From: Ramlibacter sp.
Lineage (GTDB): Bacteria; Pseudomonadota; Gammaproteobacteria; Burkholderiales; Burkholderiaceae_C
DNA length: 64,000 bases
Assembly: GCF_029866045.1 (NCBI RefSeq)
Contig: NZ_JARXAB010000027.1
Span: forward strand, 1-64,000
Direction of reading: 5' to 3'
The position numbers were made by a program, and so were the translations under genes. Positions 18,580 through 30,611 of the stretch are shown piece after piece. The notes beneath the pieces were generated by a model, which saw only the letters and a list, made by a program, of their open reading frames with translations, was not told the DNA's origin and did no database searches. Every line of letters begins with the position of its first letter. Position 1 is the first letter of the stretch.

Positions 18580-20424
18580 ATGCGAGCCTGGTACGTCCCG
18601 CCCACAGTGTCCCGACTTCTGACGGGTGTGCTCGTCGTCTGCCTCGTGTACTTGGGGGCATGGTCTGGCAACGCTCTGGCCGCCCATGCCTACGGCCAGT
18701 TCGGCGACATCAAATACCCGGCCGATTTCAGCCACTTCAGCTACGTCAACCCTCAAGCTCCCAAGGGTGGAGAGATCCGCCTGGTGCCGCCCACCCGGCC
18801 GACCAACTTCGACAAGTTCAATCCCTTCACCTTGAAGGGCACCGCTCCCTTCGGCATGGGTGACCTGATTTTCGAGACCCTCCTCATCGGGAACTCCGAC
18901 GAGCCCACCACCGGCTACGGCCTGCTGGCCGAGGATGTGAACGTGGCCGCCGACCGGCGCTCGGTCACTTTCCGGCTAAACCCGGCCGCACGCTTTCACG
19001 ACGGCAAGGCGGTCTTGGCGGCTGACGTGGTGCACACCTTCAAGACCCTCACCAGCAAGCTGGCGGCGCCTCAATTCCGGTCGATTTACGCCGAGGTGAA
19101 GGAGGCTGTGCTGGTGGACGAACGCACGGTGCGTTTTGACTTCGCCAGCCCCAACCCGGAATTGCCGCTGGTCGTGGGCAGCATGCCAGTGTTCAGCCGC
19201 GACTGGGGCGGGGGCAAGCCCTTCGACCAAATCGTGACCGAGCTGCCCATCGCCTCCGGTCCCTACCGCCTGGCCAGCCCCCGGATGGGGCGCGACGTGA
19301 CTTACGTGCGCGACCCCCAGTATTGGGGCCGCGACCTGGCAGTGCGTCGCGGTCTGTACAACTTTGACCGGGTCACTTACCGCATTTACCTGGACGAAAC
19401 CTCCCGCTTCGAGGGATTGAAGGCTGGCGAGTTCGACTTCATGCGGGAGTTCATCTCCCGCAACTGGGCACGGCAGTACACCGGCCGGGCCTTCGAGTCC
19501 GGCGAGCTGACCAAGCGCGCTTTCGAGAATCGCAACCCGGGTGACTTCCAGGGATATGTGTTCAACCTGCGTAAGCCCAAGCTGCAAGACCGGCGGGTGC
19601 GCGAGGCAATCGCCCTGGCCTTCGACTTCGAGTGGATGAACCGGCAGCTTTTTTATGGCCTGTATAAGCGGGCAGACAGCTACTTTCCGAACAGCGAGTT
19701 CAAAGCCGAAGGCCTGCCGGAGGGCGAGGAGCTGGCCCTGCTCGAGCCCTTGCGCGCCCAGCTTGCACCTGAGGTGTTAGGGCCTCTGCCCAAGGTCGCC
19801 TCCACTGCGCCACCGGCGAGCCTGCGGGACAACCTGCGCCGCGCCCAGACCTTGCTCGGCGAGGCCGGCTGGACCTACCGGGACGGTGCGTTGCGCAATG
19901 CCAAGGGCGAGGCCCTCACCCTCGAGTTTCTCTCTGATCAGCCCTCGCTGGTGCGGGTGGTGACGCCCTTCCAGAAGGCCCTGGAAAAACTCGGCATCCG
20001 GCTCACTTTCCGCTCGGTGGACTTCTCCCTCGCCAAGCAGAAGATGGACGCCTTCGACTTTGAGCTGACCTCGCTGCGCATTCCCGGCAGCAACTCGCCG
20101 GGCACGGAACTGGTTGAGCGCTGGGGGTCTGAGGCTGCGCGCACGCCAGGCTCGTCCAATATCTGGGGCATCGCCGACCCGGCAGTGGACGCCCTGATCC
20201 GCCAAGCCACCGCCGCCACCACCCGGGCGCAGCTGCGCACCACCTTGCGGGCGCTCGACCGGGTGCTGATGCACGGTCAATACTCGGTACCGCACTACTA
20301 CGGCAGCACCTTCCTCATCGGCTATCGGCCTGGCCGCTTTCAGCTGCCGCAGGGGGTGCCACCCTTTTACGACGCGCACCAGTGGGCAGTAGCCACCTGG
20401 TGGGCCGCGCCGGGCAATCGCTGA
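18580..20424 (+). CDS. yejA: ABC transporter substrate-binding protein (family 5, YejA-like)
   Basis: Signal peptide; [34 protein letters not shown]; followed by yejBEF. Confidence 0.88.
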   Translation: MRAWYVPPTVSRLLTGVLVVCLVYLGAWSGNALAAHAYGQFGDIKYPADFSHFSYVNPQAPKGGEIRLVPPTRPTNFDKFNPFTLKGTAPFGMGDLIFETLLIGNSDEPTTGYGLLAEDVNVAADRRSVTFRLNPAARFHDGKAVLAADVVHTFKTLTSKLAAPQFRSIYAEVKEAVLVDERTVRFDFASPNPELPLVVGSMPVFSRDWGGGKPFDQIVTELPIASGPYRLASPRMGRDVTYVRDPQYWGRDLAVRRGLYNFDRVTYRIYLDETSRFEGLKAGEFDFMREFISRNWARQYTGRAFESGELTKRAFENRNPGDFQGYVFNLRKPKLQDRRVREAIALAFDFEWMNRQLFYGLYKRADSYFPNSEFKAEGLPEGEELALLEPLRAQLAPEVLGPLPKVASTAPPASLRDNLRRAQTLLGEAGWTYRDGALRNAKGEALTLEFLSDQPSLVRVVTPFQKALEKLGIRLTFRSVDFSLAKQKMDAFDFELTSLRIPGSNSPGTELVERWGSEAARTPGSSNIWGIADPAVDALIRQATAATTRAQLRTTLRALDRVLMHGQYSVPHYYGSTFLIGYRPGRFQLPQGVPPFYDAHQWAVATWWAAPGNR

Positions 20425-20432
20425 ATTTCGCC

Positions 20433-21467
20433 ATGGCCAGTTACATCTTCAAACGTCTGCTGCTGATGATTCCCACCCTACTGGGGGTGCTGCTGCTGAC
20501 CTTCATCGTGATCCAGTTCGTCCCCGGCGGGCCCGTTGAGCAAATGGTGGCCCAGCTGCAGGGGCGTGATGCAGGCGGGGAGGGCGCAGCCTCGTCGGGC
20601 GCGGGTTATCGCGGGCGGCAGGGCGTCGACGAGAAACGCATTGCCGAAATCCGCGCGCTCTACGGCTTTGACAAGCCGGCGCACGAGCGCTTTATCCAAA
20701 TGCTGGGTCAGTTCGCGCGCTTCGACCTGGGCAAGAGTTTTTACCAACACAAGGATGTGTGGACCTTGGTCAAGGAGAAACTGCCGGTCTCGGTCAGCCT
20801 AGGCCTGTGGACCTTTTTCCTTTCCTACCTGGTGGCCGTGCCCCTGGGCGTGGCCAAGGCGGTGCGGGCCGGCTCGCGCTTCGACCTGGTCACCACACTG
20901 ATGGTGCTGGTGGGGTATGCCATCCCGGGCTTTGTGCTGGGCGTGGCCCTCCTGGTGGTGTTTGGCGGGCAGCTGCAGTGGTTCCCGCTGCGGGGCCTCA
21001 CCTCGTCAAACTGGGAACAGCTCTCGCTTTTGGGGAAGGTGGTCGACTACCTGTGGCACATCGCGCTGCCAGTGACCGCCATGGTCTTTGGCAGCTTCGC
21101 GGTGACTGCCATGCTGACCAAGAATGCCTTTTTGGAGGAGATCCGCAAGCAGTACGTGCTGACCGCCCGCGCCAAGGGCCTCGACGAGCGCCGTGTGCTC
21201 TGGAAGCACGTGATGCGCAACGCACTCATTCCCATCGTCACCGGCTTTCCTGCCGCCTTCATCGGCGCCTTCTTCACCGGTTCGCTGCTGATCGAAACCC
21301 TGTTCTCGCTCGACGGCTTGGGCCTTCTGAGCTACGAGAGCGTGATCCGGCGCGACTATCCGGTGGTACTGGGTACCCTGTACCTGTTCACGCTGATCGG
21401 CCTGGTGACCAAGCTGATCAGCGACCTTTGCTACGTGTGGGTGGATCCGCGTGTCAAATTTGACTGA
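20433..21467 (+). CDS. yejB: Microcin C/peptide ABC transporter permease YejB
   Basis: MASYIFKRLLLMIPTLLGVLLLTFIVIQFVPGGPVEQMVAQLQG. Confidence 0.93.
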   Translation: MASYIFKRLLLMIPTLLGVLLLTFIVIQFVPGGPVEQMVAQLQGRDAGGEGAASSGAGYRGRQGVDEKRIAEIRALYGFDKPAHERFIQMLGQFARFDLGKSFYQHKDVWTLVKEKLPVSVSLGLWTFFLSYLVAVPLGVAKAVRAGSRFDLVTTLMVLVGYAIPGFVLGVALLVVFGGQLQWFPLRGLTSSNWEQLSLLGKVVDYLWHIALPVTAMVFGSFAVTAMLTKNAFLEEIRKQYVLTARAKGLDERRVLWKHVMRNALIPIVTGFPAAFIGAFFTGSLLIETLFSLDGLGLLSYESVIRRDYPVVLGTLYLFTLIGLVTKLISDLCYVWVDPRVKFD

Positions 21468-22521
21468 GCCCATCTCCGCTGCCGCCTTGCCCCCCGTGCC
21501 GTTGAGCCCGGGGAGACGGGCATGGCAACGCTTCAGGCGAAATCGCCTGGGCTTTTTCAGCCTGCTGATTTTCAGCGTGATGGTGGTGGGCTGCCTGTTT
21601 GCCGAAGTGCTCTCCAACGACAAGCCACTGGTGGTGCACTACCAAGGCCAGTGGTACTTCCCGCTGGTGCAGGACTACCCGGAGTCCACCTTCGGCGGCG
21701 ACTTTCCCACCCCGGCCGACTACCTCGACCCGTTCATCCGCGACCGCATCACCGGCGGTGACAACTGGGCGATCTATCCGCCCAACCCCTACGGACCCAA
21801 GACACTCAACTACTTCGCCGACCTCCCTAACCCAGCCCGGCCCACCGCGGCGAATGTGTTCGGCACCGACGACCGCGGCCGGGACCTTCTGGCGCAGCTC
21901 ATTTATGGCTTTCGGGTGAGTGTGCTGTTTGGCCTGGCGCTCACCGCCATCGGCGTGTTGCTGGGGGTGCTCACTGGCGCCATCCAGGGATTTTTCGGCG
22001 GCAAGACGGATCTGGCCTTTCAGCGCTTCATCGAGATCTGGGGCTCGATGCCCGAGCTTTATTTGCTGATCATCTTCAGCGCGGTATTTGCGCCCAGCGT
22101 GGCCTTGCTGCTGGTGCTGCTCTCGCTCTTTGGCTGGATGGGGCTGTCCGACTATGTGCGGGCCGAGTTTCTCCGCAACCGGCAGATGGACTATGTACGC
22201 GCCGCGAGGGCGCTGGGCGTGAGCAATCTGCGCATCATGGTTCGGCACATCCTGCCCAACTCGATGACGCCAGTGGTGACCTTCCTGCCGTTTCGCATGA
22301 GTGCCGCCATCCTGGCCCTGACCTCGCTCGATTTTCTGGGTCTCGGGGTGCCGCCCGGCACGCCTTCGCTGGGTGAGCTCTTGAGTCAGGGCAAGGCCAA
22401 CATCGATGCCTGGTGGATCTCGCTGTCCACCTTCGCGGTGCTGGTGATGACGCTGCTCCTTCTGACCTTCATGGGCGATGCGCTGCGCGACGCGCTCGAC
22501 CCGCGAAAGGACCCGTCATGA
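21451..22521 (+). CDS. yejE: ABC transporter permease YejE
   Basis: RRAWQRFRRNRLGFFSLLIFSVMVVGCLFAEVLSNDKPLVVHYQGQWYFP. Confidence 0.93.
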   Translation: MSNLTEPISAAALPPVPLSPGRRAWQRFRRNRLGFFSLLIFSVMVVGCLFAEVLSNDKPLVVHYQGQWYFPLVQDYPESTFGGDFPTPADYLDPFIRDRITGGDNWAIYPPNPYGPKTLNYFADLPNPARPTAANVFGTDDRGRDLLAQLIYGFRVSVLFGLALTAIGVLLGVLTGAIQGFFGGKTDLAFQRFIEIWGSMPELYLLIIFSAVFAPSVALLLVLLSLFGWMGLSDYVRAEFLRNRQMDYVRAARALGVSNLRIMVRHILPNSMTPVVTFLPFRMSAAILALTSLDFLGLGVPPGTPSLGELLSQGKANIDAWWISLSTFAVLVMTLLLLTFMGDALRDALDPRKDPS

Positions 22522-24188
22522 GCCCGCCGCGCGCCGAAACCCGCATGGCGTCCGCCCCAGGCGAGTGGGTCGCTGGCGAGGAGCCGCTTCTGCAGGTGCG
22601 CGGCCTGACGGTGGCCTTCGGCGGCAAGTCGGTGGTGCAGGGGATCGACTTCACCATCGCCGCTGGCGAGAAGTTGGCCCTGGTGGGCGAATCAGGCTCT
22701 GGAAAGACGGTGAGCGCCCTGGCCCTGCTGCGACTCGCGCAGGGCGCCCAGCTTGGCGGTCAGGCCTGGCTGGCTGGACGCGGGCCGGGCGCAGCCCCCT
22801 GCGACCTGCTCCAGTGCACCGAGCACGACATGCTGGGCCTGCGCGGTGGTGACATCGCGATGATCTTCCAGGAGCCGATGACCGCGCTCAACCCGCTGTT
22901 TTCCATTGGCGACCAGGTGGCCGAAGTGCTCGAGCTCAAGCAGGGTCTGTCACGCCGGCAGGCCTGGAGCGATGCGGTGGCCATGCTCGCAGCCACCGGC
23001 ATCCCTGATCCCGCACAGCGCGCCCAATCCTTCCCACACCAACTCTCCGGCGGGCAGCGCCAGCGGGCCATGATCGCCATGGCCCTCGCCTGCCGCCCAC
23101 GCCTGCTGCTGGCGGACGAACCGACCACCGCCTTGGATGTCTCCTTGCGCGGGCAGATTCTGGACCTGCTATCCGACCTGCAGCGTCAAACCGGCATGGC
23201 GGTGCTGCTCATCACCCACGACTTGAACCTGGTGCGCCGCTTTGCCGACCGGGTGGCGGTGATGGAGCAAGGGCATCTAGTGGAGCAAGGTCCGGTCGGC
23301 GATATGCTGGCCTGGCCCCAGCACCCCTACACCCAGCGGCTGGTGGCCAGCCGTCCGAGCCGCGAGCTCGACGAGACCCCGCTGCCGGCGGGAGCACCCT
23401 CGCTGGTAAAGGGGCAAGACTTGTCCGTCGCCTATCCGGTACGCCTGCCCGGCCTGCGCGGCTGGTTTCGCAAAGGCGAGTTCGTGGCGGTGACGGGGGC
23501 CTCCTTTCGGGTCATGCCCGGACGGACCTTGGGCCTGGTGGGCGAGTCGGGCTCGGGCAAGTCCACCCTGGCCCTGGCGGCCTTGGGCCTGCAGCCTTAC
23601 CGGGGTGAGCTGCACCTGGGGGAGGCCCATTGGGGGCGGGGCCGCGCTTCTGACCTGGCCCTGCGCCGGCGGGTGCAGGTGGTGTTTCAGGACCCGTTCT
23701 CTTCGCTGTCACCGCGGATGACGGTGGAGGAGATCGTGGGCGAGGGCCTGCGGGTGCATGAGCCCGCTCTGGACGCCGAAGGCCGCCGTACCCGGGTGCG
23801 CGATGCGCTGGCCGAGGTGGGTCTGGACGAGGCCCGCTTTCCGGGCCTGCTCGGTCGCTACCCGCATGAGTTTTCAGGCGGCCAACGGCAACGCCTGGCG
23901 ATTGCCCGCGCGCTCATCGTGCAGCCGGAGCTGCTGGTGCTCGATGAGCCGACCAGCGCGCTGGACGTCACCATCCAGCAGCAGGTGCTGGCGCTGCTGC
24001 AGCGCCTTCAACGCGAAAAAGGCCTCGCCTACCTGCTGATCACCCACGATGTGGAGGTGGTCCGCGCCATGGCGCATGAGGTGCTCGTGATGAAAGACGG
24101 CCACATCGTCGAGAGCGGCCCGGTGGGCGAGGTGCTGGGCGCACCGCGGGAGGCGTACACCCGCGCGCTGGTGGCGGCGGCCAGCTGA
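22518..24188 (+). CDS. yejF: ABC transporter ATP-binding protein with two ATPase domains, YejF
   Basis: Two Walker A motifs (GESGSGKTVSAL, GESGSGKSTLAL) and two LSGGQRQR/FSGGQRQR signatures; ATGA overlap with yejE. Confidence 0.93.
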   Translation: MSPPRAETRMASAPGEWVAGEEPLLQVRGLTVAFGGKSVVQGIDFTIAAGEKLALVGESGSGKTVSALALLRLAQGAQLGGQAWLAGRGPGAAPCDLLQCTEHDMLGLRGGDIAMIFQEPMTALNPLFSIGDQVAEVLELKQGLSRRQAWSDAVAMLAATGIPDPAQRAQSFPHQLSGGQRQRAMIAMALACRPRLLLADEPTTALDVSLRGQILDLLSDLQRQTGMAVLLITHDLNLVRRFADRVAVMEQGHLVEQGPVGDMLAWPQHPYTQRLVASRPSRELDETPLPAGAPSLVKGQDLSVAYPVRLPGLRGWFRKGEFVAVTGASFRVMPGRTLGLVGESGSGKSTLALAALGLQPYRGELHLGEAHWGRGRASDLALRRRVQVVFQDPFSSLSPRMTVEEIVGEGLRVHEPALDAEGRRTRVRDALAEVGLDEARFPGLLGRYPHEFSGGQRQRLAIARALIVQPELLVLDEPTSALDVTIQQQVLALLQRLQREKGLAYLLITHDVEVVRAMAHEVLVMKDGHIVESGPVGEVLGAPREAYTRALVAAAS

Positions 24189-24237
24189 AAAACGGGCGAG
24201 CGATTCATCCGCGTGAATGCACGCCTCGCTCCAGTCC

Positions 24238-25365
24238 TTAGTCAACCTTGAGCAGGGTGTAATCGAAGCGAACATCCGCGGGATCGACGGTGGCCCGGCC
24301 GGTGGGGCTGATACGGGCTTCGACCTGCCAGTGAACAAAGCTTTGCTCGGTATCCAGGAAGACCGGGTCATACCCTCCCGAGGGGTCGGTGACTGCGACG
24401 GACGTGAAGCCCTTGCCCTCGCGCATGCAATTGAGGTCAATGCGGTCGTCTTCTCCCTCTGCGCCGAGCAGAACTAGAACGCCCACGCGTTCCCCGCCCA
24501 CGGGCGACACGCGCGACCCGTTGCTGAAGGACCGGGACAAGGTGGAGTCGCCCCCGATCACCGTTTCCGCGTAGGCCAGTTCGGTTTGGGCCATGAGACT
24601 GCAAAGCCGCAGCAGACGTGCTGGAGAGGTCCCCAGGGCCTGGGCGAGCTGGGCCACCGGGGCCGCGTTTTGGCCGCGCCGCAGGTCAAACGTCCGCGCT
24701 TCGCCCGTCGCCTGCTCAATCAGCCGGGCGTGGCCGTCAGAGGCCACGCGCAATTTGTGCATCACACCGGTGGGGGACTGGAAGCTGATATCCCATGCGC
24801 GATGCCAGTCCTTCATGGCTTGGACGGGCAAGTCGGCGGTGGAGGCGGGCTGGCTGACCATCGCAACATTGCATTGGGACAGGGTGAGGTTGAGCCCTCG
24901 CTCCATGGCTGCGCCGATGTTCGCGCGGTCCCGGGCCAAGGCCTGCTCCCCCATCAAGCGGGCTTCATGACGCTGGGGAGCCGTCACCTGCCGCGTGGCA
25001 AATGTGGCGAATTCGATGGCGCTCGACGCCGTAGAGTTTGACGCCGTGGCTCGCGAGGGGGATGGGCTGGCAGGGGTGGACCTGGCTGGAGAGAGGGTCT
25101 GAAGGAGGCGGCTCCAATGACTCGAGGAGGAGGGGGATCGACTGGCGGACGGCTCGGCGGTGGCTGCGGGGGCGGTCTGGACCTGGCGAGTGCCCAAGCG
25201 GCTAAATTTCGCGGACATCCACGCTTTTGCGCTGGCGAAGATGCCCAGGCTGTGCCGGCTGGGGGCTGTGGGTGGCGGGGGAGAGGAGGCTTTGTCTGCC
25301 TGTGGGGTGGCCTCGTGCCAACGGACGGGGGTTTTGTTGCGGCTGTGGGATGTCTTGGGTTGCAT
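24238..25365 (-). CDS. Hypothetical protein with Ser/Pro/Thr/Ala-rich N-terminus
   Basis: ATG at 25365 behind AAGGAG; low-complexity N-terminal third then a globular-looking C-terminus. Confidence 0.6.
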   Translation of the reverse strand: MQPKTSHSRNKTPVRWHEATPQADKASSPPPPTAPSRHSLGIFASAKAWMSAKFSRLGTRQVQTAPAATAEPSASRSPSSSSHWSRLLQTLSPARSTPASPSPSRATASNSTASSAIEFATFATRQVTAPQRHEARLMGEQALARDRANIGAAMERGLNLTLSQCNVAMVSQPASTADLPVQAMKDWHRAWDISFQSPTGVMHKLRVASDGHARLIEQATGEARTFDLRRGQNAAPVAQLAQALGTSPARLLRLCSLMAQTELAYAETVIGGDSTLSRSFSNGSRVSPVGGERVGVLVLLGAEGEDDRIDLNCMREGKGFTSVAVTDPSGGYDPVFLDTEQSFVHWQVEARISPTGRATVDPADVRFDYTLLKVD

Positions 25366-25574
25366 GTGAGCTCCTTGGAAAACGTGGCCAGTTCGTGGCT
25401 GCCGGTACGGGGCGGTTCCAGGACCGCTGGGGCGAAAAAATGCATACAAAGGAATTGCCCGAGACACCCTGCGCCACCCGAGCCAGCGGACGCGGCCCAG
25501 CCCTCACACGGCTTGACATCGCGGGTTGCGATGGGAAAACAGGCCAAAACGCATTACAATGCGGCTCTTCGACC

Positions 25575-25608
25575 AAAACGGGCGGGTACCAACCGCCCGT
25601 TTTTTTTG
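25575..25608 (+). terminator. Terminator-like hairpin in the rimP-nusA-infB leader
   Basis: aaaaCGGGCGG-gtaccaa-CCGCCCGtttttttt, ~50 nt upstream of rimP and just after a TACAAT (25555-25560). Confidence 0.7.
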
Positions 25609-25656
25609 GCCGATCGCTTTTGAACCGACAGACAACAGACACACTCGATCCAACGG

Positions 25657-26229
25657 ATGGCCCTACAGGACCTCGCCCTTTCTACCGTGACCGGTCTCGG
25701 TTACGAACTCGTGGAGCTTGAGCGCTCTGCAGGGGGCCTGCTTCGCGTGACCATCGACCTGCCCTGGACACCGGGCAGTGAGGCCCTGGTGACGGTGGAA
25801 GATTGTGAGAAGGTCAACCGCCAGCTGCAGTTCGCGCTGGAAGTCGAAGGCATTGAATACAAGCGCCTGGAGATTTCGTCTCCAGGTATTGACCGGCCCC
25901 TGCGTAGCGAACGCGAGTTCGAGCGCTTCGCAGGCGAGCTGGTAGACATCACCCTCAAGGCGCCTTTGGGCGCTGCGGCCGCCGGCTCCTCGGTGTCTGC
26001 CAACCGCAAGAAGTTTCGCGGCACGCTCGAGCGTGCAGAGGCTGGCGGCTGGCAAATCACCTGGAGCGACGAGCCGCCGCCCAAGCCGGGTCAGAAGGTG
26101 AGCAAAAAGAAGGCGCCGGTGCCGCTTCAGGTCTTGGGGTTCCAGCTCGACGAGCTGCGAGAGGCCCGCCTGGCGCCGGTGGTCGATTTCAAAGGGCGTG
26201 CGCCCAAGTCAGTTGCAGGAGAGTCGTGA
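25657..26229 (+). CDS. rimP: Ribosome maturation factor RimP
   Basis: [47 protein letters not shown]; upstream of nusA. Confidence 0.95.
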   Translation: MALQDLALSTVTGLGYELVELERSAGGLLRVTIDLPWTPGSEALVTVEDCEKVNRQLQFALEVEGIEYKRLEISSPGIDRPLRSEREFERFAGELVDITLKAPLGAAAAGSSVSANRKKFRGTLERAEAGGWQITWSDEPPPKPGQKVSKKKAPVPLQVLGFQLDELREARLAPVVDFKGRAPKSVAGES

Positions 26230-26231
26230 AC

Positions 26232-27722
26232 ATGAACCGCGAAATGTTGATGCTGGTCGATGCCATCTCGCGCGAGAAGAACGTCGAGCGTGACGTCGTC
26301 TTCGGCGCTGTCGAACTGGCACTGGCCCAGGCCACCAAAAAGCTGTACCAGGGTGAAGTAGATATCCGTGTGTCGATGGACCGCGACAGCGGCGACTACG
26401 AAACTTTCCGCCGCTGGCTGGTGGTGCCCGACGATCAGGGCCTGCAAAATCCCGACGCCGAAGAGTTGCTGATGGATGCCAGCGACCGTGTGGCCGATGT
26501 CGAGGTGGGTGACTTCATCGAAGAGCCGATCGAATCGCTGCCCATCGGCCGCATCGGCGCCATGGCCGCCAAGCAGGTCATCTTGCAGAAGATCCGCGAC
26601 GCCGAGCGCGAAATGCTGCTGAACGACTTCATGTCGCGTGGCGAGAAGATTTTTGTCGGTACCGTCAAGCGCCTCGACAAGGGCGACATCATCGTCGAGA
26701 GCGGCCGCGTCGAAGGCCGGCTGCGCCGCTCCGAGATGATCGCCAAGGAAAACCTGCGCAGCGGCGACCGGGTCCGCGCCATGATCATGGAGGTGGACCT
26801 CACCCTTCGCGGCGCGCCCATCATCCTTTCGCGCTCCGCCCCCGAGTTCATGATCGAGTTGTTCCGCCAGGAAGTGCCCGAAATCGAGCAGGGCCTGCTC
26901 GAGATCAAGAGCTGCGCCCGTGATTCCGGCAGCCGCGCCAAGATCGCGGTACTGTCCCACGACAAGCGAGTCGACCCGATCGGCACCTGCGTGGGCGTGC
27001 GTGGCTCGCGCGTCAACGCGGTGACCAACGAGCTCGCCGGTGAGCGGGTCGACATCGTGCTGTGGTCCGAAGACCCGGCCCAATTTGTGATCGGCGCCCT
27101 GGCGCCGGCCAACGTAAGCTCCATCGTGGTGGACGAAGAAAAGCATGCGATGGACGTGGTGGTTGACGAGGAAAACCTCGCCATCGCCATCGGTCGCGGC
27201 GGTCAGAACGTGCGCCTGGCGTCCGAGCTAACCGGCTGGAAGATCAACATCATGGACGCCAATGAGTCGGCGCAAAAGCAGGCGGAAGAAACCACCACCC
27301 TGCGCGCCCTCTTCATGGAAAAGCTCGACGTCGACGAGGAAATCTCCGACATCCTGATTTCCGAAGGCTTCACCAGCCTGGAAGAAGTAGCCTACGTGCC
27401 CATTCAGGAAATGCTCGAGATCGAATCCTTCGACGAAGACACCGTCAATGAGCTGCGCGCCCGCGCCAAAGACGCCTTGCTCACGATGGAGATCGCCCGC
27501 GAGGAGAGCGTCGAGGAAGTGTCGCAAGACCTGCGCACCCTCGAAGGTCTGAGCCCGGAGCTCATCGCACAGCTCGCCGATGGCGGTGTGCACACCCGAG
27601 ACGAGCTGGCCGATTTGGCTGTCGACGAACTCACCGAAATCACCGGCCAGTCCACTGAGGACGCCACGGCCCTGATCATGAAGGCCCGCGAACACTGGTT
27701 CACCAGTGCGGCCTCGCAATGA
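26232..27722 (+). CDS. nusA: Transcription termination/antitermination factor NusA
   Basis: [39 protein letters not shown] and C-terminal repeats. Confidence 0.97.
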   Translation: MNREMLMLVDAISREKNVERDVVFGAVELALAQATKKLYQGEVDIRVSMDRDSGDYETFRRWLVVPDDQGLQNPDAEELLMDASDRVADVEVGDFIEEPIESLPIGRIGAMAAKQVILQKIRDAEREMLLNDFMSRGEKIFVGTVKRLDKGDIIVESGRVEGRLRRSEMIAKENLRSGDRVRAMIMEVDLTLRGAPIILSRSAPEFMIELFRQEVPEIEQGLLEIKSCARDSGSRAKIAVLSHDKRVDPIGTCVGVRGSRVNAVTNELAGERVDIVLWSEDPAQFVIGALAPANVSSIVVDEEKHAMDVVVDEENLAIAIGRGGQNVRLASELTGWKINIMDANESAQKQAEETTTLRALFMEKLDVDEEISDILISEGFTSLEEVAYVPIQEMLEIESFDEDTVNELRARAKDALLTMEIAREESVEEVSQDLRTLEGLSPELIAQLADGGVHTRDELADLAVDELTEITGQSTEDATALIMKAREHWFTSAASQ

Positions 27723-27745
27723 CATGATGGGAGGCCACAAAACAT

Positions 27746-30583
27746 ATGTCCAGTACGACCGTCGCCGAGCTCGCCAGTGAGCTCAAGAAAACTTCAGACC
27801 AGCTGCTCGAGCAGCTGCGTAGCGCGGGGGTGGCCAAGGCCGCACCCAGCGACACGGTTTCCGAGACCGACAAGCAGAAGCTCCTAGGCTATCTGCAGGC
27901 GGCCCACGGAACCGCGTCGCCCGAGCGTAAGAAGATCACGCTCACCAAGAAGTCCACCTCCGAGATCAAGCAGGCCGACGCCACCGGGCGGGCTCGCACC
28001 ATCCAGGTCGAAGTCCGCAAGAAGCGGACCTTCATCAAGCGCGATGAAACCGAGGGTGTCGCCGAGCCTCAGGCTACCGCCCCAGCCGCTTCCATCCTGG
28101 ATCAGAGCGAGCTGGCTCGCCGCGAGGAAGAGGCCCGCCGCCAAGCCGAGCTGATTCGACGGCAAGAGGAAGACCTCGCCGAGAAGCGTCGTCAACGCGA
28201 GGAGGCCGAGCAGCGTGAGCGCGACGCTGAGGTCCGTGCCGCCGCCTACCAGGCTGCCGAGCAAGCCAAGAAGTCCGAGGTCAGCGCGCTCAAGGAAGAG
28301 GCCGCTGCTGAGGCCGCCGCCAGTGCCGAGGCTCGCGCAGCTGCCCAAGCCGAGGCTCGCGCCAAAGCCGACGCCGAGTCCAAGGCGCGCTCTGACGAGG
28401 ACGCTGCACGCGCCCGCGACCTGGACGAACGTCGACGCAAAGCCCTGGCGGAAGCCGAGGCCATCCGCGCCATGATGGCCACGCCCAAAAAGGTACTGGT
28501 GGCCAAAAAGCCCGAGGAGCCCAAGCCAGCGGAAGCAGCGAAGGTTGCCAAGGGCACGCTGCACAAACCCGCTGTCGGGACCGGCACCGGTCGGCCCGCT
28601 CCCGCCAGCCCGGCTCCCGCTGGCGCAGGCAAGGAACTCAAGTCTGCCAAGCTGTCCTCCAGCTGGGCGGGTGATCCGGCCAAGAAGAAAGCCATCCCGA
28701 CCCGGGGCGACGCCTCCGGCGGCGTCGGCCGCAACAACTGGCGCGGAGGCCCGCGCGGTGGTGGCGGTCGCCGCGGTGGTCGTGGCGACTCCCGCGAGGA
28801 GATGCAGGCCCAGCCGACCGAGCTGCGCGTGCTGGAAGTGCACGTGCCGGAAACCATCACCGTGGCCGAATTGGCGCACAAGATGGCGGTCAAGGCCTCC
28901 GAGGTCATCAAGGTGCTGATGAAGATGGGCCAGATGGTCACCATCAACCAGCCGCTAGACCAGGACACGGCCATGATCGTGGTCGAGGAAATGGGCCATA
29001 CCGCGGTGGTCGCTGCGCTCGATGATCCGGAAGCCTTCACCGACGAGGACGTGGGCGCCGTTGAAGGTCCCGCCATGCCGCGCGCCCCTGTGGTGACCGT
29101 CATGGGCCACGTCGACCACGGCAAGACCTCGCTGCTGGACTTCATCCGCCGCTCCAAGGTGGCTGCGGGCGAAGCCGGTGGCATCACCCAGCACATTGGC
29201 GCTTATCACGTCGAGACGCCGCGCGGCATGGTGTCCTTCCTGGATACCCCTGGCCACGAAGCCTTTACCGCCATGCGTGCTCGCGGCGCCAAAGCCACGG
29301 ACATCGTCATCTTGGTGGTGGCAGCCGACGACGGCGTCATGCCCCAGACCAAAGAGGCGATCAAGCACGCCAAGGCGGCGGGCGTGCCTATCGTCGTGGC
29401 GGTCAACAAGATCGACAAGCCCGAAGCCAACCCAGACCGCGTCAAGCAGGAACTGGTGGTCGAGGAAGTCGTCCCCGAAGAATATGGCGGTGAATCGCCC
29501 TTCGTGAATGTGTCCGCGCGTACCGGCGAGGGGGTGGACGCCCTGCTCGAGCAAGTGCTGCTCCAGGCCGAGGTGCTGGAGTTGAAGGCGCCGGTCGAAG
29601 CGGCCGCCAAGGGTCTCGTCATCGAAGCCCAACTCGACAAGGGACGTGGTCCGGTGGCCACCGTGCTGGTCCAGTCGGGCACCCTCAAGACGGGCGATGT
29701 GGTCCTCGCTGGCCAAACCTTTGGCCGCGTGCGCGCCATGCTGGACGAAGACGGTAAGAGCATCAAGTCGGCCGGTCCTTCCATTCCGGTGGAAATCCAG
29801 GGCTTGACCGAGGTGCCCCAGGCGGGTGACGAGTTCATGGTGCTCGGTGACGAGCGGCGTGCCCGCGAAATCGCCACCTACCGCGCTGGCAAGTTCCGCA
29901 ACACCAAGCTGGCCAAGTTGCAAGCGGCCAAGCTGGAAAACATGTTTGCCGACATTGGCGCCGGCGAGGTCAAGACGCTGCCGATCATCATCAAGGCCGA
30001 CGTGCAAGGCTCGCAGGAGGCCCTGGCCACCTCGCTGCTCAAGCTCTCGACCGATGAGGTCAAGGTGCAAATGGTCTACACCGGTGTCGGTGGAATCAGC
30101 GAGTCCGACGTCAACCTGGCCATTGCTTCCAAGGCAGTGATCATCGGCTTCAATGTGCGCGCTGATTCTGGCGCCCGGAAGCTGGCCGAGGGCAACGGCG
30201 TGGATCTGCGCTACTACAGCATCATCTACGACGCGGTCGACGAGTTGAAGGTCGCCATGTCCGGCATGCTGGCCCCCGAGCAACGTGAAGAAGCGCTGGG
30301 TACCGCCGAGATCCGCACCGTGTTCGTGGCTTCCAAGATCGGTACCGTGGCGGGCTCCTACATCACCTCCGGCCAGGTCACCCGTGGTTGCAAGTTCCGC
30401 CTGCTGCGGGACAACGTGGTGGTCTACAGCGGCGACATTGAGTCGGTTCGCCGGCTCAAGGACGACGTGCGCGAAGTCAAGGACGGCTTCGAGTGCGGTA
30501 TCAAGCTGCGCAACTACAACGACATCAAAGAAGGCGATCAACTCGAGTTCTACGAGGTCAAGGAGATCGCGCGGACGCTGTAA
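27746..30583 (+). CDS. infB: Translation initiation factor IF-2
   Basis: [40 protein letters not shown]; charged Ala/Glu/Lys-rich N-terminus. Confidence 0.98.
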   Translation: MSSTTVAELASELKKTSDQLLEQLRSAGVAKAAPSDTVSETDKQKLLGYLQAAHGTASPERKKITLTKKSTSEIKQADATGRARTIQVEVRKKRTFIKRDETEGVAEPQATAPAASILDQSELARREEEARRQAELIRRQEEDLAEKRRQREEAEQRERDAEVRAAAYQAAEQAKKSEVSALKEEAAAEAAASAEARAAAQAEARAKADAESKARSDEDAARARDLDERRRKALAEAEAIRAMMATPKKVLVAKKPEEPKPAEAAKVAKGTLHKPAVGTGTGRPAPASPAPAGAGKELKSAKLSSSWAGDPAKKKAIPTRGDASGGVGRNNWRGGPRGGGGRRGGRGDSREEMQAQPTELRVLEVHVPETITVAELAHKMAVKASEVIKVLMKMGQMVTINQPLDQDTAMIVVEEMGHTAVVAALDDPEAFTDEDVGAVEGPAMPRAPVVTVMGHVDHGKTSLLDFIRRSKVAAGEAGGITQHIGAYHVETPRGMVSFLDTPGHEAFTAMRARGAKATDIVILVVAADDGVMPQTKEAIKHAKAAGVPIVVAVNKIDKPEANPDRVKQELVVEEVVPEEYGGESPFVNVSARTGEGVDALLEQVLLQAEVLELKAPVEAAAKGLVIEAQLDKGRGPVATVLVQSGTLKTGDVVLAGQTFGRVRAMLDEDGKSIKSAGPSIPVEIQGLTEVPQAGDEFMVLGDERRAREIATYRAGKFRNTKLAKLQAAKLENMFADIGAGEVKTLPIIIKADVQGSQEALATSLLKLSTDEVKVQMVYTGVGGISESDVNLAIASKAVIIGFNVRADSGARKLAEGNGVDLRYYSIIYDAVDELKVAMSGMLAPEQREEALGTAEIRTVFVASKIGTVAGSYITSGQVTRGCKFRLLRDNVVVYSGDIESVRRLKDDVREVKDGFECGIKLRNYNDIKEGDQLEFYEVKEIARTL

Positions 30584-30611
30584 GGCGCGCGCTGTCCCCC
30601 CGTTCCGCGCG

